NCBI RefSeq assembly: GCF_014873945.1 | Contig: NZ_JADBEC010000001.1 | Coordinates: 1,550,001 to 1,614,000 of the forward strand | DNA: 64,000 nucleotides | From: Rhizobium viscosum | Lineage (GTDB): Bacteria; Pseudomonadota; Alphaproteobacteria; Rhizobiales; Rhizobiaceae | Direction: 5' to 3' | In this document: piece by piece, positions 36,191 through 44,088 of the stretch | How positions within the stretch are numbered: position 1 is the stretch's first letter | How the letters are laid out: each line of letters begins with the position of its first letter | The notes under the pieces: model-generated | What the model was told of the DNA's origin: nothing | The model's input: the letters and a program-made list of their open reading frames with translations, nothing else | Database searches by the model: none | Program-made: the position numbers and the translations under genes

Positions 36191-36825
36191 AATTCGAACT
36201 GAAGTCGGTCGCAGGCAAATCCATCCTGTTCGTCATGGCCGCGGAGGCCGAATACGGCCCTTTCCTGCGCTCGCGCATCGAACCGCTGATGACCGGCGTC
36301 GGCCCGGTCGAGGCAGCGATCGCAATCACCAAGTCGCTCTCTCGTCTCGATGCATCCGACGACTTGCCTGATCTCGTTGTCTCGCTCGGCTCGGCCGGTT
36401 CGGCGCGTCTGCAGCAGACCGAAGTCTATCAGGTTACCTCCGTTTCCTACCGTGACATGGATGCCTCGCCGCTCGGCTTCGAAAAGGGCAAGACTCCCTT
36501 CCTCGACCTGCCGGCGGACCTCGACCTGCCGCTACGCATTCCCGGCATTCCCGAGGCCACGCTTTCGACCGGGGGCAACGTCGTCTCGGGTGCTGCCTAC
36601 GCTAATATCACAGCCGACATGGTCGACATGGAAACCTATGCGGTGCTGCGCGCCTGCCAGGGCTACAAACTGCCGCTGATCGGCCTTCGCGGCATTTCCG
36701 ACGGTGCGGTCGAGCTGCAGCATATTTCCGGCTGGACGGAATATCTGCATATCGTCGACCGCAAGCTTTCCTATGCCGTGGACAGCCTTTTCACCGCTCT
36801 GGAGGACGGCGTTTTCTGGTTCTAG
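36187..36825 (+). CDS. 5'-methylthioadenosine/S-adenosylhomocysteine nucleosidase-like protein
   Basis: 212 residues of the phosphorylase superfamily. VMAAEAEYGPFL at the start, LMTGVGPVEAAIAIT, VSLGSAGSA and the nucleoside-binding MVDMETYAV (with Glu for the ribose 2'/3' hydroxyls) followed by LIGLRGISDGA with the catalytic Asp are MTA/SAH nucleosidase hallmarks. These enzymes remove adenine from MTA or SAH in methyl-cycle recycling. It is coupled to the thioesterase upstream. Its stop codon lies at the edge of a dispersed repeat. Confidence 0.9.
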   Translation: MKFELKSVAGKSILFVMAAEAEYGPFLRSRIEPLMTGVGPVEAAIAITKSLSRLDASDDLPDLVVSLGSAGSARLQQTEVYQVTSVSYRDMDASPLGFEKGKTPFLDLPADLDLPLRIPGIPEATLSTGGNVVSGAAYANITADMVDMETYAVLRACQGYKLPLIGLRGISDGAVELQHISGWTEYLHIVDRKLSYAVDSLFTALEDGVFWF

Positions 36826-36935
36826 AGCATGTCGCGCAAAAGTGTGCAGCGGTTTTTCGACAACGACATGCGAAGACGAAAGCTTGAGGCGCGGCAGCGA
36901 ATCTGAAAGATCGCGACACGCTTCAAGCGCCGAAG
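36824..36935. repeat. RIME-like dispersed intergenic repeat
   Basis: The sequence beginning AGAGCATGTCGCGCAAAAGT and containing GTGCAGCGG, TTTTTCGACAACGACATGC and ATCTGAAAGATCGCGACACG resembles a family of rhizobial intergenic mosaic elements that I recognise from memory. The segment GCATGTCG...CGACATGC can fold as a long hairpin. It fills the gap between the nucleosidase gene and guaA. I saw no second copy in this window. Confidence 0.6.
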
Positions 36936-37018
36936 ACAGGGACAATCGGGACAATAAAACCCTGATACGGCCGAATTCCCGGATTGCAAGAAGAGGCGCT
37001 TTTCATTAAAGGCTCGCC

Positions 37019-38581
37019 ATGACCCAGACAGCACATCCCGACAGCGTTCTCATCGTCGATTTCGGCAGCCAGGTGACCCAGCTCATCGCACGTCGTGTGC
37101 GTGAAACCGGCGTCTATTGCGAGATCGTTCCCTTCCAGTCCGCCGAAGAAGGCTTCCAGCGCCTCCAGCCGAAAGCCGTGATCCTGTCCGGCAGCCCGGC
37201 CTCGACGGTCGATGAGGGTTCGCCCCGAGCGCCGCAGGTCATCTTCGACAGCGGTCTTCCTGTGTTCGGCATCTGCTACGGCCAGCAGACGATGTGCATG
37301 CAGCTCGGCGGCATGGTGGAAAGCGGCCATCACCGCGAATTCGGTCGCGCCTTCTTGGAGGTCGATGAGGACTGCGCGTTGTTCGAGGGCCTCTGGTCCA
37401 AGGGTTCGCGTCATCAGGTCTGGATGAGCCACGGCGACCGTGTGACAAAACTGCCCGAAGGTTTCGAGGTTGTGGCGACTTCCTCCAACGCGCCTTACGC
37501 CTTCATCGCCGACGAGAAGCGCAAATATTACGGCGTGCAGTTCCATCCTGAGGTCGTACATACGCCCGACGGTGCCAAGTTGATCGCGAATTTCATCCAC
37601 AATATTGCCGGCATCAAGGGCGACTGGACCATGTCTGCCTACCGCCAGAAGGCGGTGGAGGATATTCGCAAGCAGGTCGGTGACAAGCGCGTCATCTGCG
37701 CTTTGTCCGGCGGCGTGGATTCGTCCGTTGCGGCCCTTCTCATTCACGAGGCCGTCGGCGATCAGCTGACCTGCATCCTCGTCGACCATGGCCTGATGCG
37801 CAAAGACGAGGCGGCCGGTGTCGTCGCCATGTTCCGCGAGCACTACAATCTGCACCTGATCCATGTCGACGCTTCTGACCGCTTCATCGGCGAGCTTGAA
37901 GGCGTTTCTGACCCGGAAACCAAGCGCAAGATCATCGGCCGCCTGTTCATCGAGACCTTCGAGGACGAAGCCAAGAAGCTCGGCGGCGCCGATTTCCTCG
38001 GTCAGGGCACGCTCTATCCCGATGTGATCGAGTCCGTCTCCTTCACCGGCGGCCCTTCCGTGACCATCAAATCGCACCACAATGTCGGCGGCCTGCCGGA
38101 GCGCATGAAGATGCAGCTCGTCGAGCCGCTGCGCGAACTCTTCAAGGATGAAGTGCGGGCGCTCGGCAAGGAACTCGGCCTGCCGGATAGCTTCATCGGC
38201 CGTCATCCCTTCCCCGGTCCAGGCCTTGCCATCCGCTGCCCCGGCGGCATCACCCGCGAGAAGCTTGAGATCCTGCGCGAAGCCGATGCGATCTATCTCG
38301 ACGAGATCCGCAAGGCCGGTCTCTACGATGCCATCTGGCAGGCGTTCGCCGTGCTGTTGCCGGTCCAGACCGTCGGCGTCATGGGCGATGGCCGCACCTA
38401 CGAATTCGTCTGCGCACTGCGCGCCGTCACCTCGGTCGACGGCATGACTGCGGATTTCTATCACTACGACATGGAATTCCTCGGCCGCGCCGCCACCCGC
38501 ATCATCAACGAAGTCCGCGGCATCAACCGCGTGGTTTATGATGTTACCAGCAAGCCGCCCGGCACGATCGAGTGGGAGTGA
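37019..38581 (+). CDS. guaA: GMP synthase (glutamine-hydrolysing)
   Basis: 520 residues. GuaA converts XMP to GMP using glutamine and ATP. The N-terminal class I amidotransferase ([15 protein letters not shown] with the Cys, residues ~83-97; FHPEVVHT with the His) is joined to the ATP-pyrophosphatase domain ([17 protein letters not shown] near residue 230) and the C-terminal dimerisation domain ending KPPGTIEWE. The 3' end of guaA is a known integration site for genomic islands; the next genes look accessory, but no integrase or repeated end was seen. Confidence 0.98.
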   Translation: MTQTAHPDSVLIVDFGSQVTQLIARRVRETGVYCEIVPFQSAEEGFQRLQPKAVILSGSPASTVDEGSPRAPQVIFDSGLPVFGICYGQQTMCMQLGGMVESGHHREFGRAFLEVDEDCALFEGLWSKGSRHQVWMSHGDRVTKLPEGFEVVATSSNAPYAFIADEKRKYYGVQFHPEVVHTPDGAKLIANFIHNIAGIKGDWTMSAYRQKAVEDIRKQVGDKRVICALSGGVDSSVAALLIHEAVGDQLTCILVDHGLMRKDEAAGVVAMFREHYNLHLIHVDASDRFIGELEGVSDPETKRKIIGRLFIETFEDEAKKLGGADFLGQGTLYPDVIESVSFTGGPSVTIKSHHNVGGLPERMKMQLVEPLRELFKDEVRALGKELGLPDSFIGRHPFPGPGLAIRCPGGITREKLEILREADAIYLDEIRKAGLYDAIWQAFAVLLPVQTVGVMGDGRTYEFVCALRAVTSVDGMTADFYHYDMEFLGRAATRIINEVRGINRVVYDVTSKPPGTIEWE

Positions 38582-38750
38582 AGATCTGGAGAATCTGATA
38601 CGGTTCCCGTTTTTGCTTCGGCCTCCAGAGGCCTGAATGATAGCTAAGGCACATGAACAGCGGGTGTTTCAGCATCTAAATCCTGCCATACCTAAAGTGT
38701 TCAATTCTACTTATGGGAAACTGCCGCCGATTGGCTTGATTGGCGCCTGC

Positions 38751-38784
38751 AAACGGCTGCCGTAAAGGCGGCCGTTTCTGTTTT
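38751..38784 (+). terminator. Probable terminator downstream of guaA
   Basis: AAACGGC (38751-38757) pairs with GCCGTTT (38771-38777), with an inner TGCC/GGCG extension, followed by CTGTTTTG. It lies 170 bases past guaA, so the guaA transcript may first pass the GGCCTC/GAGGCC stem at 38620. Confidence 0.6.
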
Positions 38785-38849
38785 GAATATCCTAGCAAAA
38801 CAGTTTGTTCATGCTTTGTTCTTGACTAAAATGCCAGCCCTGATACGCT

Positions 38850-38871
38850 CCTCCTTGTAACAACAAGGAGG
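38850..38871 (+). promoter_or_regulatory. Perfect hairpin sealing the Shine-Dalgarno of the 2H phosphoesterase gene
   Basis: CCTCCTTGT (38850-38858) and ACAAGGAGG (38863-38871) are perfect reverse complements with the 4-base loop AACA. The 3' arm is a near-ideal Shine-Dalgarno, so it would be hidden in the folded leader. Six bases later comes ATG (38878) followed at once by TAG; both are in frame with the coding start at 38896. Confidence 0.7.
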
Positions 38872-38895
38872 CGGGCGATGTAGTCCGTAGTTCAA

Positions 38896-39504
38896 ATGCC
38901 TCATTTTCCACTCGATCCGAATAGCGCAGGCCCCCAGAAGAAATCCAATCTTGTCGGGGAATTTCACGACAGGATTTTCTTCGCGCTTCGTCCAACTATC
39001 GAAGCGGCATCCGAGGCGCTGGACATCGCGCAAGTGTATCGGAATGGACATTCTCTGACCGGCCCCTCGCGGCCCAACGCAGTGCTTCATGTCACGCTAA
39101 ACGGCATCGGTGCCTACCGTCGGCTCCCGGATGATATCGTGTTCAGCGCTGAACAAGTCGCCGCGACAGTGCGTGCCCAACCGTTCGAAATTGTTCTCGA
39201 CGAAGCCATGAGCTTCAAGCATCCCGGCCAACCGCAAGCCTTCGTAATCTGCGGCAGGCAGGAAAACGAAGGTCTGCTGGATCTTCGCAACCAAATCCAG
39301 GAAGGTCTCTACGAGGCCGGACTACCCTATAATGTCGGCGGGCATCTGACGCCGCACATGACGATGCTTTATGATCGCAAGACCGTTCTGCCCGAAAAGC
39401 TCGACCGACCCGTGCGCTGGACCGTCCAGGAGTTCCTGCTAATCCACAGCATCTACGGGAAGAGCGAGCATCGCGTCATCAACCGATGGCCTCTCATCGG
39501 CTGA
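38896..39504 (+). CDS. 2'-5' RNA ligase/2H phosphoesterase family protein
   Basis: 202 residues from ATG 38896. The two HxT motifs of the 2H phosphoesterase superfamily are present: HVTLNGI near residue 63 and PHMTMLYD near residue 154. Such proteins hydrolyse or ligate 2'-5' or cyclic phosphodiesters in RNA or nucleotides. The best Shine-Dalgarno lies 24 bases before this ATG, where an in-frame ATG is followed immediately by TAG. So expression needs reinitiation, weak direct starts, or the gene has lost its true start. Codon use is less GC-rich than the neighbours, which suggests transfer. Confidence 0.85.
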   Translation: MPHFPLDPNSAGPQKKSNLVGEFHDRIFFALRPTIEAASEALDIAQVYRNGHSLTGPSRPNAVLHVTLNGIGAYRRLPDDIVFSAEQVAATVRAQPFEIVLDEAMSFKHPGQPQAFVICGRQENEGLLDLRNQIQEGLYEAGLPYNVGGHLTPHMTMLYDRKTVLPEKLDRPVRWTVQEFLLIHSIYGKSEHRVINRWPLIG

Positions 39505-39553
39505 GCTGCGCTTGCACCGCGGGTGGGGATTCTTATAAAACACCCCACCCAAT

Positions 39554-40636
39554 ATGCACACGCGGAGCGAGACAGTGGACGTTTCAGAGATCAACATCCC
39601 CGGCGATACGCCCGGCATCGAATGGCGGCTGCCGGTCATCCGTTTCAAGGGAAACGATCCTGCCGCCCCGAAGGTCTATATCCAGGCCGCACTGCATGCG
39701 AACGAACTGCCGGGAACGGCGCTGGTGCATTTCCTCTGCGGCAAGCTGCGGCAGGCCGAAAGCGAAGAGCGGATCGCTGGTGATATCACGCTCGTGCCGC
39801 AGGCAAATCCGATCGGAGCGGCGCAATCGCATTTCGGCGAGCTGCAAGGCAGGTTCGATCTCGGTTCGCGGACGAATTTCAACCGTGACTTTCCGCTGAT
39901 CTTGGTCCGCGACCGGCAGGAGTTGCTTGACGGTCTTGATGATTATCCGGCTACGGATCGATTGAAGCGAGAGCTGATTCATATGGCGCTAGGAGCCGAT
40001 CTGGTGCTCGATCTGCATTGCGACGATGAATCGCTGCAATATGCCTATATCGACGAAGCCTTCTGGCCGGAAGCGGCAGACCTCGCCAATGCGCTCGACA
40101 TGGAAGCGGTGCTGCTTTCGGATGGCGAAAGCACCGCCTTCGAAGAGGCAGTCGGCTTTGCCTGGAAATATGAGGTGCCGGGCGAGCGCAAGGCGAAGCT
40201 TCCCGGCAAGCTTTCGGTAACAGTGGAATTGCGTGGCCGGCGCGATGTCTATCCCGGCATGGCCGAAAAGGATGCCGAAGGCCTGCTGCAATTCCTGATC
40301 GGGCGCGGTGTCGTCAACGGTGGGGCAGCCGGAGACACCACGTTTTCCGGACCAGCCGTGCCACTCGACAATGTCGAGATCGTGCGCGCGCCGCAGGGTG
40401 GCACCGTGTTGTTCCATCACGATATCGGCGAGCGTGTCTCGGAAGGAGAGCTTCTGGCGACGATCGTCACCCGACCCGGTTTTGCCGAAGGTGATATCGA
40501 TATCCGGGCGCCGCAGGATGGACTCCTTCTCACCCGCACATCCGACCGCCTCGTGCGCCGGCGTGGCGACCTGATGAAGATCGCGGCCGAACAGCCAAGC
40601 AAGGCAGCCCGAAAGGCCGGTACGCTGGAGGACTGA
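39554..40636 (+). CDS. Succinylglutamate desuccinylase/aspartoacylase (M14-like) family hydrolase
   Basis: 360 residues. The zinc-carboxypeptidase-like catalytic pattern is seen as LHANELPGTALV near residue 57 (H-x-x-E), DLGSRTNFNRDFP, and DLHCDDES near residue 150 (second His). The C-terminal third is a beta-rich lipoyl-like barrel (PQGGTVLFHHDIGERV). Family members cleave N-acyl amino acids; the substrate here is unknown. It lies just upstream of a phosphonate gene pair, and a role in deacylating an N-acyl aminophosphonate is only a speculation. Confidence 0.85.
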   Translation: MHTRSETVDVSEINIPGDTPGIEWRLPVIRFKGNDPAAPKVYIQAALHANELPGTALVHFLCGKLRQAESEERIAGDITLVPQANPIGAAQSHFGELQGRFDLGSRTNFNRDFPLILVRDRQELLDGLDDYPATDRLKRELIHMALGADLVLDLHCDDESLQYAYIDEAFWPEAADLANALDMEAVLLSDGESTAFEEAVGFAWKYEVPGERKAKLPGKLSVTVELRGRRDVYPGMAEKDAEGLLQFLIGRGVVNGGAAGDTTFSGPAVPLDNVEIVRAPQGGTVLFHHDIGERVSEGELLATIVTRPGFAEGDIDIRAPQDGLLLTRTSDRLVRRRGDLMKIAAEQPSKAARKAGTLED

Positions 40637-40740
40637 ACCGGCGTTATTTTCCACACGCGAATGTAAGGCTCCGCGCAACTGTCACACGGGCTTCAAGAAA
40701 ATCCGCCAAGCCGTTGCAGACATGTTGCGAAGGAGCTTTC

Positions 40741-41871
40741 ATGCCGCATTACGACATTGCGATCGTCGGCGCGGGAATTGTCGGGCTGGCGCATGCGCTG
40801 GCGGCGGCAAGGCGCGGCAAACGGGTCATCGTTATTGACCGTGACGCGCAGGCAAACGGCGCCTCGGTGCGCAATTTCGGCTTTGTCACGGTGACGGGCC
40901 AGCAGGCTGGCGACTGCTGGGATAAGGCGCGACGTGCCCGCGATATATGGGCGGAGATTGTCGACGAGGCCGGCATCGACGTCCTGCAGCGCGGCCTCCT
41001 GCTCGCAGCGAGGCTCGACGAATCCGAAGCCGTGATTGACGCCTTCCTGCGAACACCGATGGGTGAAGGCTGCGAAAGGCTGACGATCGACGAGGCGCGG
41101 CGGCTTGCGCCTGCGCTGCGGCCGGAAGCAGGGCGCTTCACGCTCTACAGCCCGCATGAGCTGCGCATCGAATCACGGACGGCCATTCCGCTGCTCGCCC
41201 GCTATCTCGAAGTCAAATATGACATCGAGTTCCGCCGCTCGACAGCAGTGAGCGCCGTCGAGCCGCCGCGCATCGAAACCTCAACGGGCGTGATCGAGGC
41301 GGAGACGGTGGTTGTCTGCCCCGGCGACGATTTCAAGAGCCTGCTTGCCGACCGGATCGCTGCCTATAACGTCACCCGCTGCAAGCTGCAGATGATGCGT
41401 GTCGTGCCGGCCCAGCGGGTTTCGCTGAGCACCGCCGTCATGTCCGATCTCGGGCTTGGCCGCTACCTCGGTTACGCGGAATTGCCTGAGGCGACTGCCT
41501 TGAAGGCGCGGCTTGACCGTGAGTTCAAGCCGGAGCGCGAAAATGGCATCCACTTGATCGTCACGCAATCAGAGGACGGCTCGCTGATCGTCGGGGACAG
41601 CCATCACTACTCTGAAACGCCCGATCCTTTTGGTCTCGAACGGGTCGACCGGCTGACTCTCGACGAAATGGATGCCGTGCTCAATCTGCCGGGCCGCTTC
41701 ATTACCGAACGCTGGATCGGCACCTATGCCTCCGCCCCGAACCGCTGGCGGTTCACCGACAAGCCTTCTGACGCGCTGCGCGTTGTCGTGGTGACGGCAG
41801 GCTGCGGCGCCTCGACCGCCTTCGGCATTGGCGAGGAAACCATCGAGGATCTCTACGGGAGCGCAGCATGA
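40741..41871 (+). CDS. FAD-dependent oxidoreductase of the phosphonate-linked TIGR03364 type
   Basis: 376 residues from ATG 40741 (GAAGGAG at optimal spacing). A DAO-like fold: the FAD-binding GAGIVGLAHALAAARRGKRV is at residues ~10-30, FVTVTGQQAG and the C-terminal GCGASTAFGIGEETI follow. This subfamily recurs next to phnX; a published line of work links it to oxidation of 2-aminoethylphosphonate or its N-methyl forms to phosphonoacetaldehyde. Its TGA overlaps the phnX ATG by four bases, so the pair is co-translated. The exact substrate is inferred from this context. Confidence 0.85.
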   Translation: MPHYDIAIVGAGIVGLAHALAAARRGKRVIVIDRDAQANGASVRNFGFVTVTGQQAGDCWDKARRARDIWAEIVDEAGIDVLQRGLLLAARLDESEAVIDAFLRTPMGEGCERLTIDEARRLAPALRPEAGRFTLYSPHELRIESRTAIPLLARYLEVKYDIEFRRSTAVSAVEPPRIETSTGVIEAETVVVCPGDDFKSLLADRIAAYNVTRCKLQMMRVVPAQRVSLSTAVMSDLGLGRYLGYAELPEATALKARLDREFKPERENGIHLIVTQSEDGSLIVGDSHHYSETPDPFGLERVDRLTLDEMDAVLNLPGRFITERWIGTYASAPNRWRFTDKPSDALRVVVVTAGCGASTAFGIGEETIEDLYGSAA

Positions 41872-42647
41872 CGCAATTCAAGGCAGTGGTCTTCGACTGG
41901 GCCGGCACGATCATCGATTTTGGCTCCTTCGCACCGATGGGCGCCTTCGTGGAAACCTTCGGCAAGTTCGGCGTCGAGGTGACGATCACCGACGCGCGCA
42001 AGCCGATGGGGCTCCCGAAGCGTGCGCATATCGCCGCGATGCTGGCCGAGCCGCATATCGCCGCCCGCTGGCAGGCGGCGCAAGGCACGCTTCCGGATGA
42101 AGTGACGATCGACCGCGTCTACGAACTCTTCGTGCCGCTGAACGAAGCTGTCGTAGCCGATTATTGCGCGCTGGTGCCTGGCGCGATCAAGACGATCGAA
42201 TATCTGCGCGAGCGGCAGATGAAGATCGGCTCGACGACAGGCTATACGCGCTCGATCATGGAGCGCGTGCTGCCGCTCGCCGCCGAACAGGGTTATGTAC
42301 CCGACAATCTGATCTGTGCAGACGATCTGCCGCTTGGCCGGCCGACGCCGATCAGCATGTATAAATGCTTCGTCGACCTGATGGTCTATCCGGCCTCTGC
42401 CGTGCTGAAGGTCGATGATACCGAACCCGGCATTGCCGAGGGTGCTGCCGCAGGCTGTGTCACCGTTGGCGTGACGCTCTCGGGCAACGAGGCGGGCGTA
42501 ACACCTGAAGAGCTGGATGCATTTTCGCCAGAGGCGCGAGCCGAGTTGCACAAGCGGATCGGCGAGAAGCTGATTGCCGCCGGCGCCGACTACGTCATCG
42601 AGACCGTGGCCGACCTGCCGGCGCTCATCGAAGAGCTCGAGGGATAA
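41868..42647 (+). CDS. phnX: Phosphonoacetaldehyde hydrolase (phosphonatase)
   Basis: 259 residues of the HAD superfamily. PhnX splits phosphonoacetaldehyde to acetaldehyde and phosphate through a Schiff-base lysine. The nucleophile motif is VVFDWAGTIIDFG (Asp10, with the phosphonatase-type DWAGT), MGLPKRAHI carries the likely Schiff-base Lys, and KVDDTEPGIAEG is the acidic motif. It is the terminal gene of a two-gene phosphonate unit; the usual aminotransferase phnW is not in the window. Confidence 0.95.
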   Translation: MTQFKAVVFDWAGTIIDFGSFAPMGAFVETFGKFGVEVTITDARKPMGLPKRAHIAAMLAEPHIAARWQAAQGTLPDEVTIDRVYELFVPLNEAVVADYCALVPGAIKTIEYLRERQMKIGSTTGYTRSIMERVLPLAAEQGYVPDNLICADDLPLGRPTPISMYKCFVDLMVYPASAVLKVDDTEPGIAEGAAAGCVTVGVTLSGNEAGVTPEELDAFSPEARAELHKRIGEKLIAAGADYVIETVADLPALIEELEG

Positions 42648-42717
42648 GCGCCGGACGGCGTTTGCAGCGCTCATCCGGCATGTTATCTCCCTGAGCAAAC
42701 AGGGAGATCGAACCGGC

Positions 42718-43068
42718 ATGGCCATCACCATCTACGGTATCAAGAACTGCGACACGATGAAGAAGGCCCGCAGCTGGCTGGACGAACACGGCGTCGCCTA
42801 TGACTTTCATGACTACAAGGCCGTCGGCATCGACCGGGCACACCTGGAACGATGGATCGACGAGTCAGGCTGGGAGACGGTGCTAAACCGCGCCGGCACG
42901 ACCTTCCGCAACCTGCCGGACGTCGCGCGCGAAAATCTCGACAGCGAAAAAGCCATCACCCTGATGCTCGACCAGCCGTCGATGATCAAGCGGCCGGTTT
43001 TGGAAGCGGATGGCAAACTGCTGATCGGCTTCAAGCCGGAGACTTACGCGCGGACATTCGAGGGCTGA
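42718..43068 (+). CDS. ArsC/Spx family reductase-like protein
   Basis: 116 residues from ATG 42718 (AGGGAGAT upstream), the usual length for YffB-type ArsC homologues. ITIYGIKNCDTMKKARSWL carries the single catalytic-type Cys at position 10; the RPVLE and FKPETY segments near the C-terminus match the ArsC family. It may be a glutathione/glutaredoxin-dependent reductase; arsenate as substrate is not established. It is 3 bases before ybaK. Confidence 0.88.
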   Translation: MAITIYGIKNCDTMKKARSWLDEHGVAYDFHDYKAVGIDRAHLERWIDESGWETVLNRAGTTFRNLPDVARENLDSEKAITLMLDQPSMIKRPVLEADGKLLIGFKPETYARTFEG

Positions 43069-43071
43069 GCC

Positions 43072-43545
43072 ATGTCCAAAACCACTCGCGCCACCCAGGT
43101 ACTGACACAGGCCGGCGTCACCTTCACGGTTCACACCTATGACTATGACCCAAACGCCGAGCGCGTCGGGCTGCAGGCGGCCGAAGCGTTGGGCGAGGAG
43201 CCGCACCGCGTGCTGAAGACGCTGATGGCAGAGGTGGACGGGAAGCCGGTCTGCGTGGTCGTGCCTTCCGACCGCGAGGTCAGCATGAAGAGGCTCGCGA
43301 GCGCCTTTCATGGCAAATCAGCCAATATGATGAAACCGGCCGATGCGGAGCGGCTGACGGGATATCATGTCGGCGGTATCAGCCCGTTCGGGCAGAAAAA
43401 GATCGTGCCGACGGCGATCGAGGAAACCGCCCTTGCCGAACCGGTCGTCTATATCAATGGCGGGCAACGCGGGCTGCAGGTGCGGCTCGATCCCAAAGAG
43501 GCGTTGAAGGCACTGAAGGCCGCGGCAGCACCGCTGATCGCCTGA
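43072..43545 (+). CDS. ybaK: Cys-tRNA(Pro) deacylase
   Basis: 157 residues of the YbaK/ProX editing-domain fold. It hydrolyses Cys-tRNA(Pro) formed by prolyl-tRNA synthetase and sometimes other mischarged tRNAs. Features are TRATQVLTQAGVTFTVHTY, EEPHRVLKTLMAEV with the catalytic Lys region, CVVVPSDREVSMKRL, and GYHVGGISPFGQKK, the hallmark loop. It ends on the base before the convergent MarR gene's stop, with the ArsC-like gene just upstream. Confidence 0.93.
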   Translation: MSKTTRATQVLTQAGVTFTVHTYDYDPNAERVGLQAAEALGEEPHRVLKTLMAEVDGKPVCVVVPSDREVSMKRLASAFHGKSANMMKPADAERLTGYHVGGISPFGQKKIVPTAIEETALAEPVVYINGGQRGLQVRLDPKEALKALKAAAAPLIA

Positions 43546-43989
43546 TCAGAGAAAGCGGTCCAGCAGACCGGCAATCGTCTTCGCCTCGCCTTCGGCAAGC
43601 TTGCTGCCGATATGAGTTTCGATCGCTTTGCCGTAGACGGTCCACATGCGCTCCCGAAGCTGCCGGCCAGCATCGGTGATCACCACCCAGCGGCCACGCC
43701 CATCCTGTGCGAAGACCTCGCGAACGACCAGGCCCTCCCTTTCCAGCCGGTCGATGAGGCGGGAAAGATTATATTGCGCCAGCAATGTCCGCTCCTCGAG
43801 CTCATAGGGGCGCAGCCTGCCTGATTGCGAGCGCGCCAATTCCCAAAGCACGTCGTACCAGGCAAGCGGCGGCATACCGGCATTCTTCAAATCGGCTTCG
43901 ATCAAACCCAGCAGCCGCTCACGGGCGCGCATGATGCGCGTCCAGGCAGAGACCACGGCTTCGCTCGGCTTCGGCATATTCTCAGACAT
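43546..43989 (-). CDS. MarR family transcriptional regulator
   Basis: 147 residues from ATG 43989 (an internal ATG at 43977 is possible). The winged helix-turn-helix is clear: LPPLAWYDVLWELARS, LEERTLLAQYNLSRLIDRLEREGLV, and the wing DGRGRWVVITDAGRQLRERM (split over residues ~60-120). It is divergent from a GST gene with two ATGCA-type sites in the gap, so it most likely represses that gene and itself until an electrophile or phenolic ligand is bound. Confidence 0.9.
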   Translation of the reverse strand: MSENMPKPSEAVVSAWTRIMRARERLLGLIEADLKNAGMPPLAWYDVLWELARSQSGRLRPYELEERTLLAQYNLSRLIDRLEREGLVVREVFAQDGRGRWVVITDAGRQLRERMWTVYGKAIETHIGSKLAEGEAKTIAGLLDRFL

Positions 43990-43991
43990 AA

Positions 43992-44046
43992 ATGCAACTA
44001 CATCTATCTTGAAACTCAGCGCAAGCGATACTAGATGCATTTGCAT
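43992..44046. promoter_or_regulatory. Paired MarR-type operators in the MarR/GST gap
   Basis: The arms ATGCAACTACATCTA (43992-44006) and TAGATGCATTTGCAT (44032-44046) are reverse complements at 12 of 15 positions, 25 bp apart. Each arm is itself a near palindrome of the ATGCA-N2-TGCAT kind. This suits two MarR dimers flanking the divergent promoters. Confidence 0.65.
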
Positions 44047-44088
44047 TCATATGAAACCGACGATCCCTTGCGAACCCAGGAGACTTTC

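Larger units (their letters stand above)
38582..38895. other. Gap between guaA and the 2H phosphoesterase gene
   Basis: This 314-bp stretch is less GC-rich than its flanks. It holds two hairpins after guaA: GGCCTC-CA-GAGGCC (38620-38633), then AAACGGC/GCCGTTT (38751-38777) with a TTTT tail. It then holds the leader of the next gene, with an SD-sequestering hairpin at 38850-38871 and an ATG-TAG pair at 38878-38883. No other gene was seen. Confidence 0.6.

Noticed and set aside
38582..38895. tRNA or integrase remnant after guaA
   Set aside because: I could not find a T-loop sequence, a cloverleaf or an integrase fragment.
40637..40740. Possible Pho box (CTGTCAC) before the phosphonate oxidoreductase
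   Set aside because: Only one half-site resembles the rhizobial CTGTCAT unit; the second half is absent.
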